Source of the DNA: Cryptomeria japonica
Lineage: Eukaryota > Streptophyta > Pinopsida > Cupressales > Cupressaceae
Length of the DNA: 64,000 nucleotides
Reading direction: 5' to 3'
NCBI RefSeq assembly: GCF_030272615.1
Contig: NC_081405.1
Coordinates: 25,312,272 to 25,376,271 of the forward strand
Shown here: positions 12,551-23,351 of the stretch, piece after piece
How the letters are laid out: each line of letters opens with the position of its first letter
Position numbering within the stretch: the stretch's first letter is position 1
Program-made: the position numbers and the translations under genes
The notes under the pieces: model-generated
The model's database searches: none
What the model was told of the DNA's origin: nothing
What the model saw: only the letters and a program-made list of their open reading frames with translations

Positions 12551-12893
12551 TTGTGCTTGTTTGGAGCAACATCTCCAATTAGAGGTTAGCAAACAATTGA
12601 CTTGAAAGATAAAATGAACTTTTGAGTGCTTTTTCTTAAGTGGTAGGTATATGCTCTCCCCTTAATTGGGTGACCAAAAAGCCAAACCCACACTTTTTCA
12701 TTGCTTTATTTTACTTCAAGCATTTTACAACCTTTAGAGGGCATGTATTTCTGAACACCTTGAGGGGGCTAGTGAGAAGAGAGCGACCCAAGTGAGTATG
12801 GCTAAAAGCCAAGTATTCTAACTCACTATAATCAAATCGCCATTTGAGATGAAAATATCGGGGGACGTATCATATTTGAGTTATCTTTGTTGG

Positions 12894-15351
12894 TGTAAAT
12901 AATTATTCATCATGGATATTATTACACCTTACTTAAGTTTACTTAGGAAATGCATTTCATAGTAGTTTGGGTATGAGACACTTGGGTGTTTGTGTCACAT
13001 TGGGATAGTGTGTGTAGGAGAATTTCCACCTTTTATGGTGTTGATCTTGTTACTACTCTATCATATCCACTTATTACGGAGTGATAATTCCACCTTCGGT
13101 GGGTGATCCACCTCATCTGAAATATTCTATTGTTTCTCCTACCTACCCTTGTTTCTCATTGAGCCACATGTCATGTTTATGTGCTCACATATCCACATAG
13201 CCTTTCCTATATAAGCAAGCTCATCTACATTGTTTGTACGGACAACGGACATTCATTGAACATCTTGTGATGACCCAGTTGATCACATTTTATTCCTATC
13301 ATCTATTTTATTCTCTCTTATTTGTGTTTTCCATTGCCTCTAGATCTTGGCAAATTATCATATGGTATCAGAGCCATTAGAGTGTCATTGGTTTGCCAAT
13401 TGAGAAAAATTTGATGTTATTTGGGGTTGTGTATTTTGGAGCTTTCTATTGCAAGTTATTATTGAATCTTGATGGGTCAAATTTTAGGTCACCGTTGGAT
13501 TGAGGAGGTCCAAGAAAGTTAGTTTTGTCTTTTGTTTCATCCAAATTGGACTTCAGAGGCCAAATCTAGAGGCATTTGAAGTTTGAAGCTGTAGCAGAAA
13601 GTTTCCAGAAATTATAATTTGGCAGGCAATTTTCAAATAGTGATATCTTACTCATTCGGACTCCTTGTTTCGAGCAATTTTTTTTGGGGGGGGGGTAAAA
13701 TTTCATGATCTGTACAGTGGTACAGGAGTTTTCTGTTTTGCGGATACAGGTTTTTCAAAAATCATGAAATCTCGATTTGTACAACTTTGGAGGCTTCATT
13801 TGGGCTCATATGGACTCCTTTTCAAGTGCCATTTTTTTTTAAAGTGCATACTTTTTCAACTACTTTCATAATCAGCCATTAGTTTGCAGTGATTTTGAGT
13901 AGAAATTGTACTTTCATTATTTGGTCATTTTTGGCCTATTTGGTACCTGTATTTTGCTTGGATCTTAGTTTAGATCACTAGCAATATTTGTTGAAGTCTC
14001 TTATATCTCATTTTGAGAAGTTGTAATCATTGAAATTAGAAGTCCACTTTGCCATTCTTTGCAAGTGCCAACATGATCTTTTTATGGGGGTCAATTGTTC
14101 ATTTATATCTCTTGGTGAAATTCCATTTGGAGGCATCTTCATCTGTAGTATTCTACAGAGCTTCTTTGTTGGTGGCATCATTTTCATGTTTCCACATTTG
14201 AATATTTTATCATGATGTATGCTTTTGCTTGAGAAATGTTGTACTCGCACTATCATAAAGTGTCACACCTCTTTGTATCTTGTTATTGTTGACTATTTGA
14301 TGTAATCTTCTTGTACACGTAGATTAGGAATATCTTGTGAGACTTGGTGCATGGCTTCAGTTGAGACTTAGATTGTACACATTTGTGCATGGCTCCCATG
14401 AGACTTGGATTGTACCAGTATTTCTGCCATTTACGAGTATCCAGATGATGCTCAAAGCAGGTTGTCTCCATGTCTGATCTTCTTTTTGTTGCAGTGATTG
14501 ATTCATCGCCATCGACTTGGTACCTGGTTTTGTCACACTTTGACATTATTGGTGCAGCATTGGCTCTCTTTGTTCCTCGTGGGGAGGTATTTTGGTCAAA
14601 ATCATTGGACCATCTTTGCAGAAGATTCATCATTGAGAGCATTGTGTGCTTTCATCATCTCTCTTTTGGGGGAGGGTTTTTCCCATTGGGTTTTTCTCTC
14701 TTTCTCCATTTATGGGAGATTGCATTTACATTTGTACATGGGTACCTAACATGGTCTCGTAGCCAGGACCCATCTTGCATTGCTTAGTTGCACTGTAGAC
14801 TTAAGTGCATTCCCCTAAGTTGCACTTAAGGGGGGTGTTGTTGTAAATAATTATTCATCATGGATATTATTACACCTTACTTAAGTTTACTTAGGAAATT
14901 CATTTCATAGTAGTTTGGGTATGAGACACTTGGGTGTTTGTGCCACATTGGGATAGTGTGTGTAGGAGAATTTCCACCTTTTATGGTATTGATCTTGTTA
15001 GTACTCTATCATATCCACTTATTGTGGAGTGATAATTCCACCTTCGGTGGGTGATCCACCTCATGTGGTATATTTTATTGTTTCTCCTACCTACCCACAC
15101 CTATTTCCTACCTACCCTTGTTTCTTATTGAGCCACATGTCATGTTTGTGTGCTCACATATCCATATAGCCTTGCCTATATAAGCAGGCTCATCTACATT
15201 GTTTGTATGGACAACGAGCATTCATTGAACATCTTGTGATGATCCAGTTGATCACATTTTGCATCTTCATACAATACAGTTTATTCCTACCATCTATTTT
15301 GTTCTCTCTTATTTGTGCTTTCCATTGCCTCTAGATATTGGCAAATTCTCA
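12894..15351 (+). mobile_element. Element C: short non-coding LTR retrotransposon with a Met-tRNA-type primer site
   Basis: LTRs lie at 12894-13360 and 14842-15351. Both start TGTAAATAATTATTCATCATGG and end TTGGCAAATT(A/C)TCA. A Met-initiator primer site, TGGTATCAGAGC, lies at 13363-13374, and a polypurine tract, AAGGGGGG, at 14828-14835. The 1.47-kb interior has no recognisable domain; short frames there look incidental. The size lies between TRIM and LARD classes. The LTRs differ by several percent and by two indels of about 20 bp. No clear target duplication was seen (GTTGG versus CAATC). It is inserted in the leader of element A. Confidence 0.85.
13363..13374 (+). other. Primer-binding site of element C
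   Basis: TGGTATCAGAGC is the classic plant retrotransposon site complementary to the 3' end of initiator Met-tRNA. It sits two bases after the 5' LTR. Confidence 0.9.
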
Positions 15352-15529
15352 CAATCTCATATTGAGCACTTTGTAGAGCCTTGAGGTCTCAATCACACTT
15401 ATGTGACTACATCTTGTTTGGTACTTTGTTGGTCTATAGGCCTCAATCATGCTCACATGACTTCAAAGGGTATCTTCGAACAAAAGCCTTTACTAAAAGC
15501 CATAGCGATAGAGACTTTGATTCGAGTTA

Positions 15530-15830
15530 GTTGCCAAACATTGGTAATATCATAATGCAAGGGTGGGGAAGAATCTGCCCCCAAGATTGCTCACCATATA
15601 CCCCCCAAGATAACTACCCAATTGTGAAGCAATTCACTTTGGATTAATTTCTAGAAAAAGACAAAAAAACGGGCGCCCTCTAGGGGGTGACAAGGTTGTT
15701 TGAGCTGACGGAGTATCGAGACTAGTGGGCTATGATATTGTCAATGACCCTTGAATAAAGAGTCTATTTGATGTGTATTTATTGTGATCCAAACCATTGA
15801 AAATATCAGGGATTTGAACACATCCTCAAA
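15530..15830 (+). other. Conserved leader block of element A
   Basis: This block aligns by eye with 21690-21990 in element B far better than the leader on either side. Shared phrases include CTCACCATATA, CCAAGATAACTAC, CAATTGTGAAGCAATTCACTTT, GGCGCCCTCTAGGGGGTGAC, GAGTATCGAGACTAGTGG and GAATAAAGAGTC. The core CCCTCTAGGGGG is nearly palindromic. It may be a packaging or dimerisation signal; that role is inference. Confidence 0.65.
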
Positions 15831-15985
15831 AGAATATACACTCGATGTTTAGCATTAGGATGGCCATTGTTTTTAGGCGTGCTATGTATTCTTGTCATAA
15901 ATGCTAAAATATCTTGCAAAAACATCCAAAATCAAACTCAAAAATAAGTTCAAATAAGAAGAGGTCATAAGTGAAGGAAATTTTT

Positions 15986-17432
15986 TGTGTGCAGGAAAAC
16001 GGGTCAATAGAACTTAAAATGTGAAAAATGAAGCCTAAGGAGCCTTGCTCACACATCCACATGAATTCTTGGTGCAAGCTATGGAGTCACGAAGGATGAC
16101 TCAACTTCCCAAGGTTGGTTCCATGGTTCTCTATCTCACAAGGTCCCTCAAACCAATGTCTTTTCTCTCAGATCACTGAGCAAAGTGGTTTAGGGATGAC
16201 AAATGCAAGAACGAGGGATGCTTTGATTGATTTTATTATGAAATGCATCCTAAGCTATGCATGATCTTACAAATGCAATAAACTAGATTATAAGATGATA
16301 AGATTAGTAGCAAGACTATCTTAGCATGATATATTAGTCTATGATTAAGCTAAATGATAAGAAAAATACTCTAAACATGCATATTTAGATTAATTCCTAT
16401 TTAAAAGAGAGGCTAAATGACGAGCATAAATGAGATATTAAAGCTTAGATGGATTTGAGTATAAGTATGATGCTAAAGACTTGGATGATATGAAAATGGA
16501 GGAATGAGAGCTCTATTTATAGCAAAAATAGGGCAATGGATGGCCAGGATTGAAAGATTTAATCAAGGGTTGAGTTTGAAAGTTGGGAATCCATGTTTGC
16601 AATTTGCACCAATGAAATGGTGACAATTGTCAACATAAGGTTGGGTTGAGAAGAGAGGTAGGAAGCATTAAATGCTTAAGAAGGCCTCATGGTTATCCTA
16701 GGGGGTAAGGGTTAAGGTTAGGTTGAGGTTAGGTTAGGGTTATCCAATGGATAAAGGTTTTACCCAAAGGATAAACTCTTGTACAAAGGATTAAGGACTA
16801 ACCATGGTCAAAGCAATAAATGTTTGATGAGACCCTTGGGTTACATGGAGGTTGAGTTTAGAGAAAGTCTCTAATCATGTTGGAGGGTTGAGTTAACCAT
16901 TAATGGTTTGGAAGAGAAAGTTGTTGGAGACTTGAAGCCTTTAATGGTTATCAAAGACTTTAAGGGTTTGAGAAGTGACTTCCCCTTGCTTAGGGATGTG
17001 ACAATATTTAGGAGGTGGGTTAGGCTAATTTAGAAGTGATTAGAAGAATCTAGAAGGGGGTTAGGAATAGGGTTTAGGAGGCAAGTGGGAGATGTAGGAA
17101 AATGCAAGTGGGTGAGGGATAATAGATTTAATTAAAATAAAATTAATTTATTTCAATTTGGTTGCAAGTGGAGGTTTTTAAATAAATTAGATTTATTTAA
17201 TTGGGATTCCCTATTTAATTGAATGTAAATTTAATTAAAAGGTTTAGAAGAATAGATTTAATTGAATAAAATGATTTATTCAATTAAATGACCTAAAAGG
17301 GGTTAATTGAATTTAATTAAAAAAATTGAGTAATTTACTTAATTAAATAGAGGAATGTGGATAATTTAATTAAAATAGAGAAATGAACATAAAATATTCA
17401 TTTAGGAATATAGTCATTTTTATACGTCTACA
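15986..17432 (-). mobile_element. Solo LTR of family B, inverted, inside element A
   Basis: The reverse complement matches the B LTRs from the TGTAGACGTATAAAAATGAC start (right end, 17432) to the ...CACACA end (left, 15986). No internal B sequence adjoins it. The flanks are TTTTT on the left and TTTTC on the right, a near-matching 5-bp duplication. The element A leader resumes at 17433. The telomere-like GGTTAGGTTAGGGTT near 16720 is internal LTR sequence. Confidence 0.85.
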
Positions 17433-18846
17433 TTTTCAAATCCAACAAAGCACCTTTTGAGGTGGTTATTAACTTTTCAACTATCTTTAGGCGAGACTTT
17501 CATCCAACAAGATTAGGGGAGTATCAAACCAAGTGATCAAGAGTTTATCATCCAATTATCTCAACGACAACAATACCTATCTAGGTATTCAAGTTAGTTG
17601 AATCAAGTTTCCATATCGAGAGACTTTATCCATATCATTTGATGTGCTTTGTCATAGGGGCCTATCGAACAAACCCTCTATTCGACTTAGTAAGCTTGAT
17701 TATCTGAAACGAAGTATCCATCAAGTCAACAACATGAACCTATCCAAACTGAAACTTTGATCACTCATGTGACCGTCCCTTGTCACTTGAAAAAAAAGAA
17801 GCTTATTCAAAGGAAATGAGTCCTATCCTAAATCAAGATCAAGATATCATGGCTCTCCAATCTAATCCCATTTTTTATCAAGATCCCACCTATCAAGAAT
17901 CTTTTGATGATCCCCTAAGATTTTGGTATTCCATCCATGATGATCCCCTTTATCTCGAGAGAAGAGTCCCATTTAACATCCACCTCCTAAGAAAGAGCAT
18001 GATATCCCTTCCATCTCCTTCACTAGTCTAATTCAAAATCAAGAGAAAAGCACAAACACAAACGATCCTACTCCAAGTCAAGATCAAGATCAAGGAATCC
18101 TTTCATCATCCAAATCCATTTTAGGTCCTTTCATTCCAAAGTCAAACTCTTCATCCTCCAAATCCATTTTAGGTCCTTGCATTCCAAAGTCAAACTCTAC
18201 ATCCCTTCCATCCATCTTGGGTCCTTACCTCCCTCCATCCACCAATCCATCACCTCAAATGATCCATATGAAAGATGAACAAAGGCACCATCTTTGAACT
18301 TCTTTCAACCATCTATCTAAGCATCTTTCCAAAACTATTCTTCCATCATTTTCTTTCTCTATTTTGGGTCCTTATGTCCCAAAATTCAATTTTACTCCAT
18401 CACTTCTTGAGTTGTGTACCAACACTCATCTTGAATGCATTTCCATATATACTCGCACAAATATTCAAACATTCTATCTATTATCCAACACCTCTTTTAT
18501 ATCCTTCCATCTGTTTCATTCAATCCTTTGCATAAATTCTTCATCTGTAAGATAGGCATTTGTGTCATTTTGTCACATGCTTGCCCATGCTTGAATCTCA
18601 TCTTTAGTCCTTTTCCTAGATACCTATTCATGAAACGCTTCAGAATCCAAGGTTGTTCCTCTTTAACATTTTTATTTGGTTAGGATACACACTCAATCCA
18701 GAAATCGTATCTTGGTACCGACATCTTTTGATTACTATATCTCATACACTTAATCAATTTCTCTAAATCATTGCGATCTCTTAGTCAAAGACATGGCTAA
18801 TGAAAAATCTAAAATCTTGCTTCAGCGCCACTGTCATTATCAAACC
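17433..18846 (+). other. Interior of element A, between solo LTR and element B
   Basis: The segment CAAGTTTCCATATCGAGAGACTTTATCCATATCATTTGA near 17607-17645 matches the B leader just ahead of its first open frame (about 22808-22850), which sets the alignment between A and B. The sequence is A/C/T-rich. A short open frame near 17780-18031 has no recognised similarity. The interior stops at CAAACC, where B inserted. Confidence 0.6.
18105..18232 (+). repeat. Tandem repeat of about 50 bp, two and a half copies
   Basis: CAAATCCATTTTAGGTCCTT followed by CATTCCAAAGTCAAACTCT occurs twice, then a partial third copy reads CATCTTGGGTCCTTACC. Confidence 0.75.
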
Positions 18847-20285
18847 TGTAGACGTATAAAAATGACCATATTCCCAAATGAATATTTTATGTTCATTCCT
18901 CTATTTAATTAAATCCAATTTAATTAAATTATCCACATTCCTCTATTTAATTAAGTAAATTACTCAATTAAATTCACTATACCATTTAATAGGATAAATT
19001 CATTTTATTCAATTAAAGCCCCTGTCCACTTTTTAATTAAATTCAAATTTAATTAAAATATTTATCCTAAATTAAATAAATCTAATTTATTTAATTACAA
19101 CCAAATTGAATTAAATTCAATTAAAACCTATTTTCCCTCACCCACTTGCAAAATCCTACACCTCCCACTTGCATCCTAAACTTCTTTCTAACCTCTTCTA
19201 GATTCTTCTAAACCTAATTAATTAACCCAAACCCATCCATTATCCCTTTTCCCTAAATTTGAGGAGGCCACTTCTCAAATTTGGAGTAAAGTCTTCAAAT
19301 TGCATTAAAGCCTTTATCCATTGCCCCAAAATTTGGAAGGACTCTTACAAATTTATCCCCAAAGTCTTCATAACCATTAATGGTTAACTCAACCCTCTTA
19401 CATGGTTAAAGAATTTCCATAAACTCAACCTCCATCTAACCCAAGGGTCTTATCAAGCATTTATTGCTTTGACCATGGTTATCCTTAAACCTTTGCACAA
19501 GAGTTTATCCTTTGGGTAAAAGCTTTATCCAATGGATAACCTTAACTTAACCTTAACCCTTAACCCCTAGGGTAACCATAAGGTCTTCTCAAGCATTTAA
19601 TGCTTCTTACATCTCCTCTCAACCAACCTTATGTTGACAATTGTCACCATTTCATTGGTGCCAATTGCAAACATGGATTCCCAACTTTCAAACTTGGCCC
19701 TTAATTGCCTCTTTCAATCCTGACCATCCATTGCCCTGTTTTTGCTATAAATAGAGCTTTCATTCCTCCATTTTCATCATCCAAGTCTTTAGCATCACAC
19801 TTATACTAAAATCCATTCAAGCTTTCATATCTCATTTTTATGCTCAATCATTTAGCTTCTCTTTTAAACAGGAATTAATTTAAATATGCTAATTTAGAGT
19901 ATGTTCCTTATCATTTAGATTAAATCATGAACTAATATAGTATGTTAGGATAGTCTTGTTTACTAACCTTGTCATCTTATAGCTAGTTTATTGCATTTGT
20001 AGCATCATGCATAGCTTAGGATGCATCTCATCTTAAAATCCACAAAAGCATCCCTCGTTCTTGCATTTGCCATCCCTAAACCATTTTGCTCAGTGATCTG
20101 AGAGCAAAAACATTGGTTTGAGGGACCGTGCAAAATAGAGATCCATGGAACCATCCTTGGGAAGCTAAGCCATACTTCATGACTCTGTAGCTTGCACCAA
20201 GAAGTCATGTGGGTGTGTGAGCAAGGCTCCATAGAGCTCCGTTTTTCACATATTGAGTTCTATTGGCCCGCTTTTCCCACATACA
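18847..20285 (+). repeat. 5' LTR of element B
   Basis: It is 1439 bp, TG...CA. It matches 43637-45079 with about 28-30 differences counted by eye and small indels, and the inverted solo LTR at 15986-17432. A GCTATAAATAGAGC segment near 19744 is a good TATA candidate, about 540 bp before the LTR end. Confidence 0.92.
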
Positions 20286-20289
20286 TTTC

Positions 20290-20307
20290 TGGTGCCCACT
20301 GTGGGGC
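20290..20307 (+). other. Primer-binding site of element B
   Basis: TGGTGCCCACTGTGGGGC lies four bases after the 5' LTR. It differs from the element A site at one position. Confidence 0.75.
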
Positions 20308-20375
20308 ATTACCCCATATATCAAATCAATTTTTAAATTTAACCACTTTTGCAGGTCCGTGGGAAATGAGAATCG

Positions 20376-20655
20376 GTGCGTGGGAAGCATTCCCTAGCGC
20401 ATTTGGTCAATAGCCTAGTGCATCCAATTTACTGTTCAGTGCGTTGGGTCCATCATCTAGCGCGTGGAGTCTATTTATTAGCGCATCATAATACTAAACT
20501 TTTCCTGTAGGTCTCGGTGCAGGAGAAAAAAAGAGCAGCGCTTTCGGAACACAGAGTAGCGCATCCCGAAAACAGTGTAGCGCATCACCAATTTCTTTTA
20601 GCGCATCACTGTTATTTTGTAGCGGGTACAGTTTGTTCTGTAGCACATCATAGAC
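20376..20655 (+). repeat. First TAGCGCAT array in the B leader
   Basis: About ten degenerate copies lie 15-40 bp apart: CTAGCGCATT, CTAGTGCATC, CTAGCGCGTG, TTAGCGCATC (twice), GTAGCGCATC (twice), GTAGCGGGTA and GTAGCACATC among them. Sequences between the copies are unrelated, so this is an interspersed motif, not an ordinary tandem repeat. Confidence 0.85.
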
Positions 20656-20879
20656 AAACAGAAATCAAAAATTTAAAATCTGTAACCGGGGGTAAAAAGT
20701 AGACTTGTTGAAGTCCACCAACCATCTAACGTTTTCCACTTGTTCTCTTGCAGGATTCTAACAAAGTTGTTGCAGATAGGAGCTTAATCTCAAGATTATT
20801 AGGATAGTTAGGATTTTCACTAACTTAGTTAAGTTAGTTTAAAAAAAAAAAATCTGAACTTCTTTTGTTCTTAAAATTG

Positions 20880-21080
20880 AACTCACTTTTTTGGGCTATA
20901 AAAAGCACCACAAATCAGAACATTTCTTGCTTTCATAGGAGAAAAAATTATTTTGGGCTTTAAAAAGAACCATACAAACCTTCCTTTTTGCAAAAGTAGT
21001 TTTAAAAAGAACCTCACCATCCTTTGGTGTATAAAAGGATTCATTTCTAATTTTTGCAAAGGAAAGAACCACATTTAAAA
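20880..21080 (+). repeat. Interspersed AAAAAGAACC motif in the B leader
   Basis: AAAAAGAACC, AAAAAGCACC, GGAAAGAACC and similar copies recur about six times, the counterpart of 12300-12550 in element A. Confidence 0.6.
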
Positions 21081-21689
21081 ACTTTTGTTACAATCAAAGG
21101 AGGGAAGTTATTCCCCTTTTGCCGGTTTCCTTTTGTTATCCAAAATCGAACCTTTTGCTTTGTTGACCCAATTATTTTCCTAGATTAAATAATCACTGAT
21201 TTGGGGAAATAAAATTAACACCATGCTTTTTGGAGCAACATCTCCCAATAGATGTTAGCAAATCATTTATCTTGAAAGGCTAAAAAGAAAAATTGTTTGC
21301 CTTGTCTCAAAAGTGGAAGGAATATGCTCTCCCCTTAACTAGGTGATCAAAAATCCAGACCACTCTTAAAGCTTTATATACTTCAAGTAATAAAACCTTT
21401 AGCAGGCCTGCCTTCCCGAGGAGTTGGAATCAACTCTTAAAGCCATTTATGGCCGGTGTGAAGCGAATGACTTAAGTGGAGAACAACTTTGATGTCAAGT
21501 ATTCCAACCCACTATAATCAAAAGTGGAAAGTGACAAAAGTCCTTTTCAACGGTTGCGCACAATGATTAGCCTTCCCCCAGTATCCTTGAGATACGTAAA
21601 GTCTTTGTTCTAAAGGTAGGGAAGCCTCCTGAGGGAGTTTATCACTGACGGCCGAACAAGAAGCCTGATTATGAACCATAGAAATAGAA

Positions 21690-21990
21690 ACCTTGAGCCA
21701 AGTCAGTAACCAGACATTTATAACATCATAGTGCAAGGGTGGTCCGCCCCCAAAATCACTCACCATATATCTCCCAAGATAACTACTCAATTGTGAAGCA
21801 ATTCACTTTGAGTTAATTTCTGGCAAAAGGCAAAAAAATGGGCGCCCTCTAGGGGGTGACACGGCTGTTTGAGCTGACAGAGTATCGAGACTAGTGGGCT
21901 ATGATGTTATTTATGACCTTCGAATAAAGAGTCTTCTTGAAGTGTATTATTCATATCCAAACCTGTTAAAACATTGGGGATTTGAACACA
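21690..21990 (+). other. Conserved leader block of element B
   Basis: This is the counterpart of 15530-15830 in element A, including GGCGCCCTCTAGGGGGTGAC at 21841-21860 and GAGTATCGAGACTAGTGG shortly after it. The conservation stands out against the diverged leader around it. Confidence 0.65.
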
Positions 21991-22152
21991 TCATCGCAGA
22001 ACATACACTTTTTGTTAGATTAGGCACAATGGTTGTCTTTTTTGTGTCGTGTTTGCATTTACTACTTCAAAAAATCATCCATCAAGACTGAAAAACTCAC
22101 AACAAAAATTCAAAATTACCGAAAACCAAGCAAAGAAAAAAAAATCAAGGCA

Positions 22153-22504
22153 GTTTAGCGCGTGAGAGCAACTTCTTAGCGCATCAAAACATCAAGTTAG
22201 CGCGTCCAATCAAAACAGTAGCGTTTATCCAAAATTTCAAAACAGTGTTAAACAGTTAGCGCATCTGGAAAACAGCCTAGCGCATTGAAGCATTAGCTTA
22301 GCATGTAGGAGTCAAACTTTAGCACGTAGGGTTTAACAGTTAGCACGTGGCAGACCCATACTAGCGCATAACTTTTCAAACCAAACAAATTTTAACAGTC
22401 GAAAACTTTAGCGTGTGGCTGGGGGCAGCTTAGAGCGTGTGGTCCTTTATTTAGCATGTGAAGTAAATTTAGTAGCACATCTTGTCTCTGTTTTAGTGTG
22501 TGAC
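22153..22504 (+). repeat. Second TAGCGCAT array in the B leader
   Basis: About fifteen copies occur in 350 bp, for example TTAGCGCGTG, TTAGCGCATC, TTAGCGCGTC, CTAGCGCATT, TTAGCACGTA, TTAGCATGTA and TTAGCGTGTG. The core TAGCRYRT is kept and the rest varies. The array ends about 350 bp before the first open frame of the element. Confidence 0.85.
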
Positions 22505-22859
22505 TAAAAACAAAAAAATAGGGGGCAAAACAATAAAGAATTTTGAAAATTTTGAAAACATCTTTGGAAGCCTCTTTTCATCAGCAACATTTTTCATCAA
22601 AACAGAGTAGTGAAAACAAAGTCGTAAAAACTATTTCTTGAGCAAAATTTGTGTCAAACAAAAGTTGTGAAAATCTGAAACTGATCGCACAATAAAACAT
22701 ATCTATCCTATCAAAATCCGGAAACATCATCACAAGTATCGAAAGGATCCTTTATCATCTCACAGATTTCATCTCAAAAACACTTGTTTAAAACCTCAGG
22801 TTGTCAAATCAAGTTTCCATATCGAGAAACTTTATCCATATCATTTGACACGCTTTGTC

Positions 22860-23351
22860 ATGAAGGGGCATCTAAACTTTCACTTTGATAAAGTAAAACT
22901 TGAGTTTTCAAAGCAAGATCAACTAAATCAAAACAAATCAAAGGAAACCATTGATCACTTATGCATGACTAATCCCCATATTCTGAGAAGAAAGAATATT
23001 TATCGTAACACCACGTTGAAGAAACAACAACCAAGTTTTTCCAAATTTATCAAGAGAAACAAGTTTTTATACATCAATCGTCAACTCTTCAAATCTCATC
23101 GAGTATTCCTTCATCATGTCAAACGTTATATCCAAAACAAATCCAACGAATTTGACAAAGAGCCTTTAAAGACTAGGGCATATTGTCAAAAATCCGCTTT
23201 TAATCAAATCATAAACCGTGGAGGAAGGATCAATCTGACATTCCTACCCGATGAGTGTATCACTTATAACACACCCCGACCTGAACCACCAACCCCCGAG
23301 CAACATATCGAAGAGGATTTTGTCCCCTTTGTCACTGAAAGTTTCCACTAA
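22860..23351 (+). CDS. Extra open frame upstream of gag in element B
   Basis: An open frame of 163 codons runs from an ATG to just ahead of the gag region. The product is basic and rich in Lys, Asn, Gln and His in its first two thirds, then acidic with Pro (TPRPEPPTPEQHIEEDF). I recognise no domain. Ogre-type elements of the Tat lineage are known to carry an ORF1 of unknown function ahead of gag, and the position fits that pattern. Whether this frame is that ORF1 or simply the gag N-terminal part is open. It belongs to a broken element. Confidence 0.45.
   Translation: MKGHLNFHFDKVKLEFSKQDQLNQNKSKETIDHLCMTNPHILRRKNIYRNTTLKKQQPSFSKFIKRNKFLYINRQLFKSHRVFLHHVKRYIQNKSNEFDKEPLKTRAYCQKSAFNQIINRGGRINLTFLPDECITYNTPRPEPPTPEQHIEEDFVPFVTESFH

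Noticed and set aside
16680-16745. Telomere-like GGTTAGGTTAGGGTT repeats
   Set aside because: The same sequence, reverse-complemented, is inside both B LTRs (for example near 19545-19570), so it is LTR sequence and not an interstitial telomere.
22153-22504. CRISPR-like array
   Set aside because: The repeated piece is only about 8 bp, degenerate, with irregular spacing, in a plant retrotransposon leader.
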